From Frateuria terrea (GTDB lineage Bacteria; Pseudomonadota; Gammaproteobacteria; Xanthomonadales; Rhodanobacteraceae), in contig NZ_FOXL01000004.1 of NCBI RefSeq assembly GCF_900115705.1, positions 372,001 to 436,000 on the forward strand: DNA of 64,000 bases, in the 5' to 3' direction. This document shows positions 26,628-40,302 of the stretch, in pieces (position 1 is the first letter of the stretch; each line of letters begins with the position of its first letter). The notes beneath the pieces were generated by a model. It was not told the origin of the DNA. It searched no databases and worked only from the letters and a program-made list of their open reading frames with translations. Made by a program: the position numbers and the translations under genes.

Positions 26628-28535
26628 TTACATCCGCTCCTTGGCGATCTTGATTTCGGTCTTGGCCTTGAGTGCGTCGATGAAGCCTTCGGTCGCAACG
26701 TCGCCGTAGGCGGCAAGCATGCTCTGGCGCAGCATCTTGCGCTGCTCCGCGGTCACCTTGGACAGGTCGCCGTCCTGCACCTTGTCCACCGCCACCAGCG
26801 CGTAGACACCCTCGGGCAGGGCCACGGCGGCAAACTGCGACTTGCCGTCCTTCGGATGCGGCAGCAGGAACGCCTGGTCGCGCAGCTGCTCGGGCAGGCC
26901 GTCCTGCACACGCAAGGTGTCCTTGGCGGTCTGCACGGCTGCGCCAGCCGACGCAGCCACCGCGTCCATCGACTCCCCCTTCTCCAGCCGTGCCAGCAGA
27001 TCGTTGGCACGCTTGCTGGCGGCAGCGGCCACGCGCTCGTCGAGGATGTCCTTCTCGATGGTGTCGCGCACCTCTGCCAACGGCCGCTCCGCCGCCGGCA
27101 CGTGCTTGTCGACATGGATCACCACCGAGTGGTTGTTGCCCAGGTCGATCAGGCCGGAGTTGTTGCCCTGCACCAGGACGTCGTCGGAGAACGCCGCCTT
27201 GGCGACCTTGGGGTCGGCCGCGATGCCGGTCTTTTCACCCTCGCGGGTGAACAGGCCGGTACTCTTGACCGGCAGGCCCAGTGCCTGCGAAGCGGGTTCG
27301 AGCGAGCTGGGATTCTGGTAGGTCTGGTCAGCCAGCTTGCCGGCGACTTCGTTGTACTTGCGATCGCGCTCGGCAGCCACGGCCTCCTCTTCGAGCTGGC
27401 CGCGCACTTGTTCGAAAGGCTTGGCCTGCCCGCTGCGGATGTCGCGCAACCAGATGATGTGGTAGCCCTCGTCTGACAATACCGGCTGGGAGATCTGCCC
27501 CTTTTGCAGCGAGAACAGCGCGTCGTCGAAGGCTTTGTTCGTCACGCCCTGCTCCAGCCAGCCCAGGTCACCGCCCTGGCGCTTTGAGCCGAGGTCGGTG
27601 GAGTCCTCGCTCGCCAGCTTGGCGAAGTTCTGCGGCGTGGCTTCCTTGGCGATCTTCTGCGCCTTGGCGAGGGCCGCCTTCTGCTGTGCCGGCGTGGCGT
27701 TCTTGGGAACGTCGATGAGGATGTGCGAAACCAGGCGCTGCTCCGGTTGCACGAAGCGCTGCTTCTCGTCCTCGTAGCGCTTGCGCAGGTCTTCGTCGGT
27801 CGGCGGATTGTCGGCCTTCAGGTCGGCTGCGCTTACCTCGATGTAACGGACGGCAACCTGCTCGGGCGCCATGAACTCGGCCTGGTGCTGCTTGTAGTAG
27901 GCCTGGACCTGCGCGTCGGTGATCTTGCTGTCCGTGAGCGCCGGGCGCGCCAGCATGACGTAACGCAGGTCGCGGCGCTGCAGGCGCAACTTGAGGAAGT
28001 GATCGACATCCTCGTCGGTGACGATGGTGCTGGCCGAGATGGCATCGGGCAGCAGACGGATCGCCAGCGAGGAGCGGATCTCGTCCTCGAACATCGCGGG
28101 CGTCTTGCGCTGGCCGGCAAGCACCGCCCGGTAGGTGGCGGCGTCGAACCGGCCATTCACCTGAAAGGCCTGGATGGAGGCGATCGTGTCGCGCACCGCG
28201 GCATCGGAGACACGCATGCCGAGATCGTCGTTGGCCTTGAGCAGCAACTGCTGGTCGACCATCGCATCGAGCACGCGTTCTTTCATCGCCGGTTGCTCGT
28301 AAACGCTCGGGTCGAACTGGTCGCCCATCTGCTCGCTGGCCTGCTGGCGCATCTCGTTCATGCGGTTCTGGAAATCCTGCTGGCTGATCTCCTGCTTGCC
28401 GACCTTGGCCACGAAGGTCTCGGTGCGCGAGGTGAAGTAGCCCTCGATGCCGAAGAAGGACATGGCGAACACCGCCACGCCCAGCACGACGATGGACGGC
28501 CAGCCGTGCATCTTGTCTCTCAACGACTGCAGCAT
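26628..28535 (-). CDS. ppiD: Periplasmic chaperone/prolyl isomerase-like SurA_N protein
   Basis: A 635-residue protein with an N-terminal membrane anchor (VVLGVAVFAMSFFGIEGYF), a SurA_N-like chaperone region (about 35-190) and a parvulin domain (about 265-365: VSHILIDVPKNATP, then GGDLGWLEQG and GYHIIWLRDI). PpiD is anchored in the inner membrane and helps newly exported proteins at the Sec translocon. In E. coli it also follows lon-hupB; here two tRNAs lie between. It ends in a strong hairpin. Confidence 0.95.
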   Translation of the reverse strand: MLQSLRDKMHGWPSIVVLGVAVFAMSFFGIEGYFTSRTETFVAKVGKQEISQQDFQNRMNEMRQQASEQMGDQFDPSVYEQPAMKERVLDAMVDQQLLLKANDDLGMRVSDAAVRDTIASIQAFQVNGRFDAATYRAVLAGQRKTPAMFEDEIRSSLAIRLLPDAISASTIVTDEDVDHFLKLRLQRRDLRYVMLARPALTDSKITDAQVQAYYKQHQAEFMAPEQVAVRYIEVSAADLKADNPPTDEDLRKRYEDEKQRFVQPEQRLVSHILIDVPKNATPAQQKAALAKAQKIAKEATPQNFAKLASEDSTDLGSKRQGGDLGWLEQGVTNKAFDDALFSLQKGQISQPVLSDEGYHIIWLRDIRSGQAKPFEQVRGQLEEEAVAAERDRKYNEVAGKLADQTYQNPSSLEPASQALGLPVKSTGLFTREGEKTGIAADPKVAKAAFSDDVLVQGNNSGLIDLGNNHSVVIHVDKHVPAAERPLAEVRDTIEKDILDERVAAAASKRANDLLARLEKGESMDAVAASAGAAVQTAKDTLRVQDGLPEQLRDQAFLLPHPKDGKSQFAAVALPEGVYALVAVDKVQDGDLSKVTAEQRKMLRQSMLAAYGDVATEGFIDALKAKTEIKIAKERM

Positions 28536-28584
28536 GTATGGATTCCCGCGATTTAAAGCCCTGCAAGAGGCAAAGCATAAATGA

Positions 28585-28609
28585 CAAGGGCGCCACGCGG
28601 GCGCCCTTG
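28585..28609 (-). terminator. Hairpin after tRNA-Asp
   Basis: CAAGGGCGCC/GGCGCCCTTG, a 10-bp stem with a 5-base loop, lies 7 bp after the tRNA-Asp 3' end on the minus strand and is followed there by a loosely T-rich stretch. It probably ends the hupB-tRNA transcript before ppiD. Confidence 0.65.
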
Positions 28610-28616
28610 GAACTAC

Positions 28617-28693
28617 TGGCGGAGTGGACGGGACTCGAACCCGCGACCTCCGGCGTGACAGGCCAGCATTCTAACCGACTGAACTACCACTCC
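28617..28693 (-). tRNA. tRNA-Asp(GTC)
   Basis: A 77-nt tRNA with encoded CCA. The acceptor stem GGAGTGG pairs with CCACTCC, followed by G and CCA; the anticodon loop reads CTGTCAC, and the T-loop has GGTTCGAGTCC. It is 7 bp after tRNA-Val and seems to belong to the hupB transcript. Confidence 0.97.
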
Positions 28694-28700
28694 GCGATTC

Positions 28701-28775
28701 TGGTGGGTGCTGTAGGGATCGAACCTACGACCCTCGCCTTGTAAGGGCGACGCTCTACCGCTGAGCTAAGCACCC
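28701..28775 (-). tRNA. tRNA-Val(TAC)
   Basis: A 75-nt tRNA with encoded CCA; acceptor GGGTGCT pairs with AGCACCC, anticodon loop CTTACAA. It begins only 21 bp after the hupB stop on the same strand, so it lacks room for its own promoter and is probably cut from a hupB-tRNA precursor. Confidence 0.97.
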
Positions 28776-28796
28776 GAAACCGAGCGAACTAGCCGC

Positions 28797-29069
28797 TCAG
28801 TTTAGGGCATCCTTGAGCGTCTTGCCAGCCTTGAACGCCGGCACCTTGGAAGCCTTGATCTTGATCGTCTCGTTGGTGCGCGGGTTGCGACCGGTACGAG
28901 CCGCGCGCTTGCGCACGGTGAAGGTGCCAAAGCCGACGACCGAGACGTCGTCACCCTTCTTCAGGGCCTTCTGCACGGTCTCGAAGAAGGCTTCAATGGC
29001 ACGGCCGGCGTCGGCCTTGGTCAGCTCGGCCTTCTCGGCGATGGCATTGATCAGATCGGTTTTATTCAT
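28797..29069 (-). CDS. hupB: DNA-binding protein HU-beta
   Basis: A 90-residue [31 protein letters not shown] and the DNA-binding arm [23 protein letters not shown]. It bends and compacts DNA. It lies after lon and before ppiD as in E. coli, with two tRNAs inserted after it. GGGAG lies 8 bp before the ATG. A candidate promoter is at 29211-29240. Confidence 0.97.
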   Translation of the reverse strand: MNKTDLINAIAEKAELTKADAGRAIEAFFETVQKALKKGDDVSVVGFGTFTVRKRAARTGRNPRTNETIKIKASKVPAFKAGKTLKDALN

Positions 29070-29210
29070 TGAGACACTCCCTTAAACGGTTTGCTGCCCG
29101 CGTGATCGGTCTGGGACGAGAAAACACCGCCATGAAATGGCATGACCGGCATCCCCCCGCAACCCCGCATCGCTACGCCAAATGCACGGCGCTTTGACTG
29201 CGGTGCCGCC

Positions 29211-29240
29211 TTTATACCAGTGCCTCACGGCGGTCCGCAA
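29211..29240 (-). promoter_or_regulatory. Candidate hupB promoter
   Basis: On the minus strand TTGCGG and TATAAA are separated by 18 bp, about 140 bp upstream of hupB in the 331-bp lon-hupB gap. Just upstream lies a further inverted repeat, GGTTCC...GGAACC (29257-29286). The rest of the gap holds the lon terminator and nothing else I recognise. Confidence 0.5.
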
Positions 29241-29345
29241 TACAAGCAATACCAACGGTTCCGGCGATTTGCGGCCAATCGGAACCACTTGCAAACAAGC
29301 GCCGCAACCGCTACGGCGAAAGCCCTCGACCAAGCCTTGCCGTGA

Positions 29346-29379
29346 AAACGAAAGAGGCCGCCCAGTTGCGGGCGGCCTC
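29346..29379 (-). terminator. Intrinsic terminator of lon
   Basis: GAGGCCGCCC and GGGCGGCCTC form a 10-bp stem with a 6-base loop, starting 21 bp after the lon stop, followed on the minus strand by TTTCGTTTTC. Confidence 0.85.
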
Positions 29380-29400
29380 GTCGGAGAAAGTCCTTGCGTA

Positions 29401-31905
<2,505 letters not shown>

Positions 31906-32028
31906 CGAAAAAGGTCCCGGGGTTTGTAAGGTTTACCCCGACACTGAGCCAGGGCTTGCGATAGGTCAAGTGGAGTCGACCCGGGCCGCCCTCAAGTCGC
32001 ACGCGACATGCCGAAGCGGCTTGAGCCG

Positions 32029-32049
32029 TGGCTTGCAGTTTTCAAGCCA
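32029..32049. other. Inverted repeat upstream of lon
   Basis: TGGCTTG/CAAGCCA with a 7-base loop, directly next to CGGCTTGAGCCG at 32017-32028, sits about 110-145 bp before the lon start. On the minus strand it contains CTTGAAA, which resembles a heat-shock sigma-32 -35 box, but no fitting -10 is visible. Confidence 0.25.
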
Positions 32050-32139
32050 AGGCCGCGGGAGTTCCGGGAACAGGATGAAAACCGCGACGCGACGCGCTAC
32101 GCGGTCGATCAAGAGACAAGCGCCTGTGTGCCTGGCTCA

Positions 32140-32172
32140 AAAAGCAAACGGCCCCGGCAATTGCCGGGGCCG
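32140..32172 (-). terminator. Intrinsic terminator of clpX
   Basis: A perfect 24-base palindrome from 32149 (stem CGGCCCCGGC, loop AATT) lies 24 bp after the clpX stop and is followed on the minus strand by TTTGCTTTTTG. Confidence 0.88.
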
Positions 32173-32196
32173 CTGGTTCTTGACGCCATGCGTCGG

Positions 32197-33492
<1,296 letters not shown>

Positions 33493-33605
33493 ATCAGGTC
33501 CTGCCGTGTTTCGGTTGCATCGCGAGAATAGCATACGGCCCCGCGCCAGCCAGCGCCGACGCGGAGTCCGTTTCCGTGAAGTGGATCGACCGGATCAGTG
33601 GGGAA

Positions 33606-34235
33606 TCAGGCCGACTTGACTGTCTCGACGCCGCGACGGTCGAGCACCTGGTCAATCAGGCCGTAATCCTTGGCCTCGACCGGGTTCATGAAACGGTCGC
33701 GCTCCATGTCGCGCTCGATCTTCTCCAGCGGCTGCCCAGTGTGGTCTACGTAGAGCTGGTTCAACCGCTGGCGGATGTAGAGGATCTCGCGTGCCTGGAT
33801 TTCGATGTCGGTGGCCTGCCCCTGGGCGCCGCCGGAGGGCTGGTGGATCATGATGCGCGAGTTGGGCAGCGAGAAGCGCTTGCCCTTGGCGCCTGCCATC
33901 AGCAGCAGCGACCCGGCGCTGCACGCCTGGCCGATGCACATGGTGCTGACGTCGGGCTTGATGAATTGCATGGTGTCGTAGATCGCCAGGCCCGCGGTGA
34001 CCGCACCGCCGGGGCTGTTGATGTACAGGTGGATGTCCTTGTCGGGGTTCTCCGACTCCAGGAACAGCATCTGCGCGATCAGCACGTTGGCGACCTGGTC
34101 GTTGACCTCGCCCACCAGGAAGATCACCCGCTCCTTCAGCAGACGCGAGTAGATGTCATAGGAACGCTCGCCGCGAGCGGTCTGCTCGACGACGATCGGC
34201 ACCAGGTTGAGGTTCTGGATCGGGGCCATGGCCAT
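33606..34235 (-). CDS. clpP: ATP-dependent Clp protease proteolytic subunit
   Basis: A 209-residue serine peptidase: catalytic Ser106 in GQACSAGS, His131 in MIHQPSGG and Asp180 in MERDRF. It forms the tetradecameric barrel fed by ClpX. It lies 64 bp after tig and 113 bp before clpX, the standard tig-clpP-clpX order. MAMAP offers two close start codons (34235 or 34229). Confidence 0.98.
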   Translation of the reverse strand: MAMAPIQNLNLVPIVVEQTARGERSYDIYSRLLKERVIFLVGEVNDQVANVLIAQMLFLESENPDKDIHLYINSPGGAVTAGLAIYDTMQFIKPDVSTMCIGQACSAGSLLLMAGAKGKRFSLPNSRIMIHQPSGGAQGQATDIEIQAREILYIRQRLNQLYVDHTGQPLEKIERDMERDRFMNPVEAKDYGLIDQVLDRRGVETVKSA

Positions 34236-34299
34236 GCGTGCTTGTTCTCCGGATGAGGCCCGCGCAGGCGGGCCTGATGATGGTGCCTGGCAGTGTCGC

Positions 34300-35592
34300 T
34301 CAGGCGCCGGCCGGGCGCATCACTTCGTCGAAGGCCAGGTGCTGTTCGGTGGTCTTGGCGTGCTCGGCCACCCACTCGGCCACCTGGTCTTCCATCACGC
34401 GGTTCTGCAGCCCAGACATCAATTGGGGGTCGGCGTTGTAGAGTTCAACGACCTTTTCGGGCTCCTCGTAGGTCGAGGCGATCGCGGCCAGCTGCTCGGC
34501 TACGCGCTTGCGGTCGATCTTCAGTTCCTGCTTGCGAGCAATCTCGCCCATCAGGAGACCGGCGATCACGCGCTTGCGGGCCATCGGCATGGCCGCTTCG
34601 ATCAGCTGCGGCGGCGGTTGCTGACCACGCGGCACGCTGCCGGCGGCCAGATTGTGCGCCTCGGACTGCACCATCAAGTTGGGAACCTCCAGCTCGCCGT
34701 GGACATCGGCCAGCCTTTCGGCCACTTCGGCTTTCAGACGGCCCATCAGGGTCGCCTTGAGCTCGCGCTCGAGGTTGGCGCGCACTTCCTTGCGGAAAGT
34801 GTCCAGGTTGCCGTCGGCGATGCCGAACAGCTTGGCGAACTCTTCGTTCACTTCCGGCAGGTTCGGCGCCTGCACCTTGACGATCTTGAAACTCACCTGG
34901 GCGGTCTTGCCGGCCAGCTGCGGGTTGCCGAAGTCCGCCGGGAAGTTGATTTCGGTTTCGAATTCGTCGCCTGCGGCGCGGCCGGCCAGCGCCTCGTCCA
35001 GCGCCTTGAACAGCGTGCCCGAGCCGAGCACGCTGCCGGCACGCTCCAGGCCCTCGGCCGGGAAGCGGTAGTCGCCCGCGGTGGCGGCGTATTCGAACAT
35101 CACGAAGTCGCCCTCGGCCGACGCGCGCTCGACCACGTCGAAGCTGCGGCGCTGCAGGCGCAGGGTTTCGATCATCTTCTCGATGTCGGCATCCGTCACT
35201 TCAGCGACCGGTCGGTTGACTTCGAGCCCAGCCACGTCGATTTCGGGGAATTCCGGCATTACCTCGAAGGTGGCGGTATAGGCGATCTCGCCGTTTTCCG
35301 GCTTGCCGGTGGTATCGATCGAAGGGTTGGCGACCGGGCGCAGATTTTCCTTCTCGAAGGCTTCACGCAGGGTGCTGCCGATCAGGTCGGACAGGACCTC
35401 GCCACGCACCTGCGAGCCAAAGCGCTGCTGGATCACGGCCGCCGGCACCTTGCCCGGACGGAAGCCCTTCAGCCGGACCGTGCGGCCCATTTCGGCGATG
35501 CGCGCGCTGACCTGCGATTCGAACCGCTCCGCCGGGAACCGCACCGTGAGCTTGCGCTCGAGCTTGCCGACGTTCTCAACCGAAAACTGCAT
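34300..35592 (-). CDS. tig: Trigger factor
   Basis: A 430-residue ribosome-associated chaperone: N-terminal ribosome-binding domain with the GFRPGKVP signature at 43-50, an FKBP-like isomerase domain (about 160-245, [10 protein letters not shown]) and a helical chaperone domain. It binds nascent chains at the exit tunnel. The ATG at 35592 has CAGGAG 7 bp upstream. The open frame continues upstream through tRNA-Leu, which is chance. tRNA-Leu lies 67 bp upstream on the same strand and may share its promoter. Confidence 0.97.
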   Translation of the reverse strand: MQFSVENVGKLERKLTVRFPAERFESQVSARIAEMGRTVRLKGFRPGKVPAAVIQQRFGSQVRGEVLSDLIGSTLREAFEKENLRPVANPSIDTTGKPENGEIAYTATFEVMPEFPEIDVAGLEVNRPVAEVTDADIEKMIETLRLQRRSFDVVERASAEGDFVMFEYAATAGDYRFPAEGLERAGSVLGSGTLFKALDEALAGRAAGDEFETEINFPADFGNPQLAGKTAQVSFKIVKVQAPNLPEVNEEFAKLFGIADGNLDTFRKEVRANLERELKATLMGRLKAEVAERLADVHGELEVPNLMVQSEAHNLAAGSVPRGQQPPPQLIEAAMPMARKRVIAGLLMGEIARKQELKIDRKRVAEQLAAIASTYEEPEKVVELYNADPQLMSGLQNRVMEDQVAEWVAEHAKTTEQHLAFDEVMRPAGA

Positions 35593-35659
35593 GACGACTC
35601 CTGGTGACTCTCGTAGTGGGCCGGCGTGCGCGCCGGCCTTGCAGAAACTGATAAGGGAA

Positions 35660-35744
35660 TGGTGCGAAAGGCGGGACTCGAACCCGCACGGTGTTACCCG
35701 CCAGAACCTAAATCTGGTGCGTCTACCAGTTCCGCCACTTTCGC
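35660..35744 (-). tRNA. tRNA-Leu(TAG)
   Basis: An 85-nt class II tRNA with a long variable arm and encoded CCA; acceptor GCGAAAG pairs with CTTTCGC, anticodon loop ATTTAGG. It sits directly upstream of tig with no visible terminator in between. Confidence 0.97.
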
Positions 35745-35840
35745 GTCGCGCCCGCGGCTGGAAGCGGCGGATTCCAAACGGAATTCGGCCAAGCACCCCA
35801 GGCCCGCTAAGTTGATGATTCCCTTACGCCAAAGCAGGCC

Positions 35841-35870
35841 ATTTTACGGTTGCGCGGCAGGCCAGCACAA
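35841..35870 (-). promoter_or_regulatory. Candidate promoter of tRNA-Leu and tig
   Basis: TTGTGC and TAAAAT, 18 bp apart, end about 97 bp before the tRNA-Leu 5' end. No hairpin terminator separates tRNA-Leu from tig, so both could be read from here. The rest of 35745-36043 shows no gene. Confidence 0.45.
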
Positions 35871-36043
35871 GCCGGCCGGCGTCAGGTTGTTGATGCCGTC
35901 TCCACGGCGGTGTCGGTCCCTGTCTCCGCGGGAGAGAGCGCCGGTTGACGGCCCAAGGCTAGCCAGGAACCGTCCCGGAGCGCATCCCGCGAGAACCCTA
36001 CCTCGCCCCTCCTGGCCTCGCTCAAGGGAGAAGGGCAAGGCCG

Positions 36044-36079
36044 GAAAGAAAACAGGCGCCCGGTTTCCCGGGCGCCTGT
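36044..36079 (-). terminator. Intrinsic terminator of the tRNA operon
   Basis: A 12-bp perfect stem, ACAGGCGCCCGG pairing with CCGGGCGCCTGT with a GAAA tetraloop on the minus strand, is followed there by TTTTCTTT. It begins 7 bp after tRNA-Lys. Confidence 0.93.
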
Positions 36080-36085
36080 CCTAAT

Positions 36086-36161
<76 letters not shown>

Positions 36162-36176
36162 TTGCAACTTGGAAAT

Positions 36177-36254
36177 TGGGGTGAGCGATGGGATTCGAAC
36201 CCACGACATCCGGAATCACAATCCGGGACTCTAACCAGCTGAGCTACGCCCACC
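36177..36254 (-). tRNA. tRNA-His(GTG)
   Basis: A 78-nt tRNA including the extra 5' G (G-1) that is the identity element of tRNA-His, opposite C73; the anticodon loop reads TTGTGAT. CCA is encoded. It is 18 bp after tRNA-Arg(TCT). Confidence 0.96.
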
Positions 36255-36272
36255 ATAAAACTCAAATGAAGC

Positions 36273-36349
36273 TGGCGCGCCCGACAGGAATCGAACCTGC
36301 AACCGTCGGCTTAGAAGGCCGATGCTCTATCCGGTTGAGCTACAGGCGC
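36273..36349 (-). tRNA. tRNA-Arg(TCT)
   Basis: A 77-nt tRNA with encoded CCA; acceptor GCGCCTG pairs with CGGGCGC with one wobble, anticodon loop CTTCTAA. It reads AGA, a rare codon in this GC-rich genome. Confidence 0.97.
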
Positions 36350-36371
36350 ATGTCCGAAGCATAACGCCTGC

Positions 36372-36448
36372 TGGTCGGGGCAGAGGGATTCGAACCCCCG
36401 ACATCCAGCTCCCAAAGCTGGCGCTCTACCAGACTGAGCTATACCCCG
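36372..36448 (-). tRNA. tRNA-Pro(TGG)
   Basis: A 77-nt tRNA with encoded CCA; acceptor CGGGGTA pairs with TGCCCCG with one wobble, anticodon loop TTTGGGA. It is the first gene of a four-tRNA operon (Pro-Arg-His-Lys) with spacers of 15-22 bp. Confidence 0.97.
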
Positions 36449-36488
36449 TAGCAAACCCGTGGTCGCTTTCGCGTACCCAAGCCCTCGG

Positions 36489-36517
36489 ATGCTACGGGCG
36501 ACGCATCACCTCGTCAA
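36489..36517 (-). promoter_or_regulatory. Promoter of the tRNA-Pro-Arg-His-Lys operon
   Basis: On the minus strand TTGACG and TAGCAT are 17 bp apart, placing the transcript start about 34 bp before tRNA-Pro. A small hairpin (ACCGGA/TCCGGT, 36532-36550) just upstream may end the preceding tRNA-Arg transcript. Confidence 0.7.
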
Positions 36518-36613
36518 TCCGTGTCCAGCGCACCGGACTTCCGTTCCGGTCCCACCGACGCCACAGCGCCGATGGACAAGTCAGGTTGCGAACAGCATGA
36601 CTTGCGATGTAAA

Positions 36614-36690
36614 TGGCGCGCCCGGAGAGATTCGAACTCCCGACCACCAAGTTCGTAGCCTGGTACTCTATCCAACTGAGCTACGGGCGC
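36614..36690 (-). tRNA. tRNA-Arg(ACG)
   Basis: A 77-nt tRNA with encoded CCA; acceptor GCGCCCG pairs with CGGGCGC, anticodon loop CTACGAA (A34 is normally edited to inosine to read CGU/CGC/CGA). It has its own promoter and lies 165 bp upstream of tRNA-Pro. Confidence 0.97.
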
Positions 36691-36753
36691 GCGGTAAAAC
36701 TTGTTTGCGATGGCTCCGCCGCCGAAGCGATGGGTGCCGAAGCAAGAAGCGGA

Positions 36754-36803
36754 ATTATTCAGATCGGACGCGACGGCGTCAACACCTTTTTCAAAAATTC
36801 TTC
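36754..36803 (-). promoter_or_regulatory. Strong promoter of tRNA-Arg(ACG) with UP-like element
   Basis: On the minus strand TTGACG (36782-36777) and AATAAT (36759-36754) have the ideal 17-bp spacing. Directly upstream, 36785-36803 is A/T-rich (AAGAATTTTTGAAAAAGG), like an rRNA/tRNA UP element. The predicted start is about 57 bp before the tRNA. Confidence 0.72.
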
Positions 36804-36851
36804 GCTTTCGCGTCTGTGGATCGTCGCCGCGACCTCCGCATCGTCCATACA

Positions 36852-36865
36852 TTTGGACGTCCAAA
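36852..36865. promoter_or_regulatory. 14-bp palindrome, second copy of the mtnB-start motif
   Basis: TTTGGACGTCCAAA, a perfect palindrome, lies between the ftsH stop and the tRNA-Arg promoter. The flanks extend the match with the copy at mtnB to 17 bp (CGTTTGGACGTCCAAAT, minus strand here). It looks like a transcription-factor site; the controlled gene here is unclear. Confidence 0.5.
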
Positions 36866-36933
36866 CGCACTCGCACCGCACGGGTCGCGCATTCCTCCCG
36901 CGCCCTGCCTGCGTGCCGGCAAGGCGCGATACG

Positions 36934-38873
<1,940 letters not shown>

Positions 38874-38877
<4 letters not shown>

Positions 38878-39524
38878 GCGCGGGTCTCGTCCGTCTGCCC
38901 GCCGCCGGCCTTCTTGCCGGTGGCGAGCGCATATACCTCACGCGAACGTGCGCGCGAAGCCTTGGGTTTACGCATGGTTACGCGCGCGAACTGCGCGCGC
39001 AAGTTGCGCAGGTAGTCGTCGAAGCCAGCGCCCTGGAACAGCTTGATCAGGAAGGCGCCGCCCGGCTTGAGCCACTGCCGGGAAAAATCCAGCGCCAGTT
39101 CGGCCAGGTCCATCGCACGGATCTGATCGGCGAGCGCCACTCCGCTCATATTGGGGGCCATGTCCGACAGTACAAGATCGACGCTCTGGCCACCCAGGTG
39201 CTGCTCCAGCTGGCGCAACACGGCATCCTCGCGAAAGTCGCCCTCGATGAAATCGACGCCGGCGATGCCCTGCATCGGCAGTATGTCCAGCGCGATCACC
39301 GTCCCGGTGTCGCCCAGCCGTTGGCGCACCAGCTGCGACCAGCCCCCGGGAGCCGCACCCAGGTCGACCACGCGCATGCCCGGCTTGAGCAGGCGGTCGC
39401 GATCGACCAGCTCCTCCAGCTTGAACACCGCGCGCGAACGCAACCCCTCGGCCTGCGCCTTCTTCACGTAGACGTCGTCGAAGTGCTCCCGAAGCCATCG
39501 GGAGCTGCTTTTGCTGCGGGACAT
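38874..39524 (-). CDS. rlmE: 23S rRNA 2'-O-methyltransferase (U2552)
   Basis: A 216-residue RrmJ/FtsJ-type SAM enzyme: the SAM motif [21 protein letters not shown] and FLIKLFQG supply the conserved K-D-K-E residues. It methylates U2552 in the A-loop of 23S rRNA late in 50S assembly. It is divergent from yhbY, another ribosome-assembly gene, and coupled to ftsH as in E. coli. Confidence 0.96.
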
Positions 39525-39559
39525 GCGGCAGGGGCCACCGATGGGGGAAAGACGCCCGC

Positions 39560-39565
39560 ATGATA
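39560..39565 (-). promoter_or_regulatory. Candidate -10 box of rlmE-ftsH
   Basis: TATCAT on the minus strand lies 35 bp before the rlmE ATG in the short divergent region shared with yhbY. No convincing -35 is visible. Confidence 0.35.
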
Positions 39566-39607
39566 CCCTTTACGGCCCCCTGACCGCGAATCGTGGACCC
39601 TTCCCGC

Positions 39608-39904
39608 ATGCCGATCTCTCCTTCCCAGCGTCGCTACCTGCGCAGCCTCGCCCACGACCTGCACCCGGTGATCCTGCTCGGTGCCAAGGGCGCGACGCCG
39701 GCCGTGCTCAAGGAGCTGGACCTGGCGCTGAGCCACCACGAGCTGGTCAAGATCAAGCTCTCCGGTGGCGACAAGGACGAGCGCGACGCGCAGATCGGCT
39801 ATTTGATCGAAGGTACCGGCGCGGAGAACGTGCAGCAAATCGGCCACACCGTGACCCTGTTCCGACGCAACGAGGACGAGCCGAAGCTCGCCCTGCCCCG
39901 CTGA
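39608..39904 (+). CDS. yhbY: YhbY/CRM-domain ribosome-assembly RNA-binding protein
   Basis: A 98-residue protein with a single CRM domain: SQRRYLRSLAHDLHPVILLGAKGATPAVLKEL and HELVKIKLSG. YhbY binds pre-50S particles. The ATG at 39608 fits the family; an upstream GTG at 39593 adds five residues. The stop shares one base with the start of the next gene (TGATG at 39902-39906), so they are coupled. Confidence 0.92.
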   Translation: MPISPSQRRYLRSLAHDLHPVILLGAKGATPAVLKELDLALSHHELVKIKLSGGDKDERDAQIGYLIEGTGAENVQQIGHTVTLFRRNEDEPKLALPR

Positions 39905-40293
39905 TGGATCTTTCGCTCGAACGCCCCGAGGGTTACCTGTTCATCCGTCGTGTGGGCGAGCGCTCGATCACGGTGGTGGACCGGGAGTTGCAGACGAGTT
40001 TCCTGCTGGCTCCCGACAAGGTGGTCGAGCCATGGGCGGTCGACGACGTGACGGCGCTCGACGAAGGCGCTGGCGAAGCGGTGCGCGCGCTCGAGCCGGA
40101 ACTGGTGCTGCTCGGCACCGGCGTGCGCCAGCGCTTCCCGTCGGCCGCCTTCATGGCCGGCTTCCTGCGCAAGGGCGTCGGTATCGAAGTGATGGACAAC
40201 GCCGCGGCGGCGCGCACCTACGATCTGCTCGCCAGCGAGGGGCGGCGGGTGGTGGCCGCGTTTATCCTGCCGCGGACCGAGTCCTCGGACTGA
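39904..40293 (+). CDS. Mth938-like domain protein (DUF498)
   Basis: A 129-residue protein of the DUF498/Mth938 family related to mitochondrial complex I factor NDUFAF3: TSFLLAPDKVVEPWAV, ELVLLGTGVRQRFPS and GIEVMDNAAAARTYDLLASEGRRVVAAF. The bacterial function is unknown. It is translationally coupled to yhbY and convergent with nlpD, with only 9 bp between their ends. Confidence 0.87.
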   Translation: MDLSLERPEGYLFIRRVGERSITVVDRELQTSFLLAPDKVVEPWAVDDVTALDEGAGEAVRALEPELVLLGTGVRQRFPSAAFMAGFLRKGVGIEVMDNAAAARTYDLLASEGRRVVAAFILPRTESSD

Positions 40294-40302
40294 TCCCCCG
40301 CC

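Noticed and set aside
32017..32049. Heat-shock (sigma-32) promoter for lon
   Set aside because: CTTGAAA is present on the minus strand, but no CCCCAT-like -10 lies at the right spacing.
36514..36876. 120-codon minus-strand frame running through tRNA-Arg(ACG)
   Set aside because: The part reading APVAQLDRVPGYELGG is the well-known false translation of a tRNA gene.
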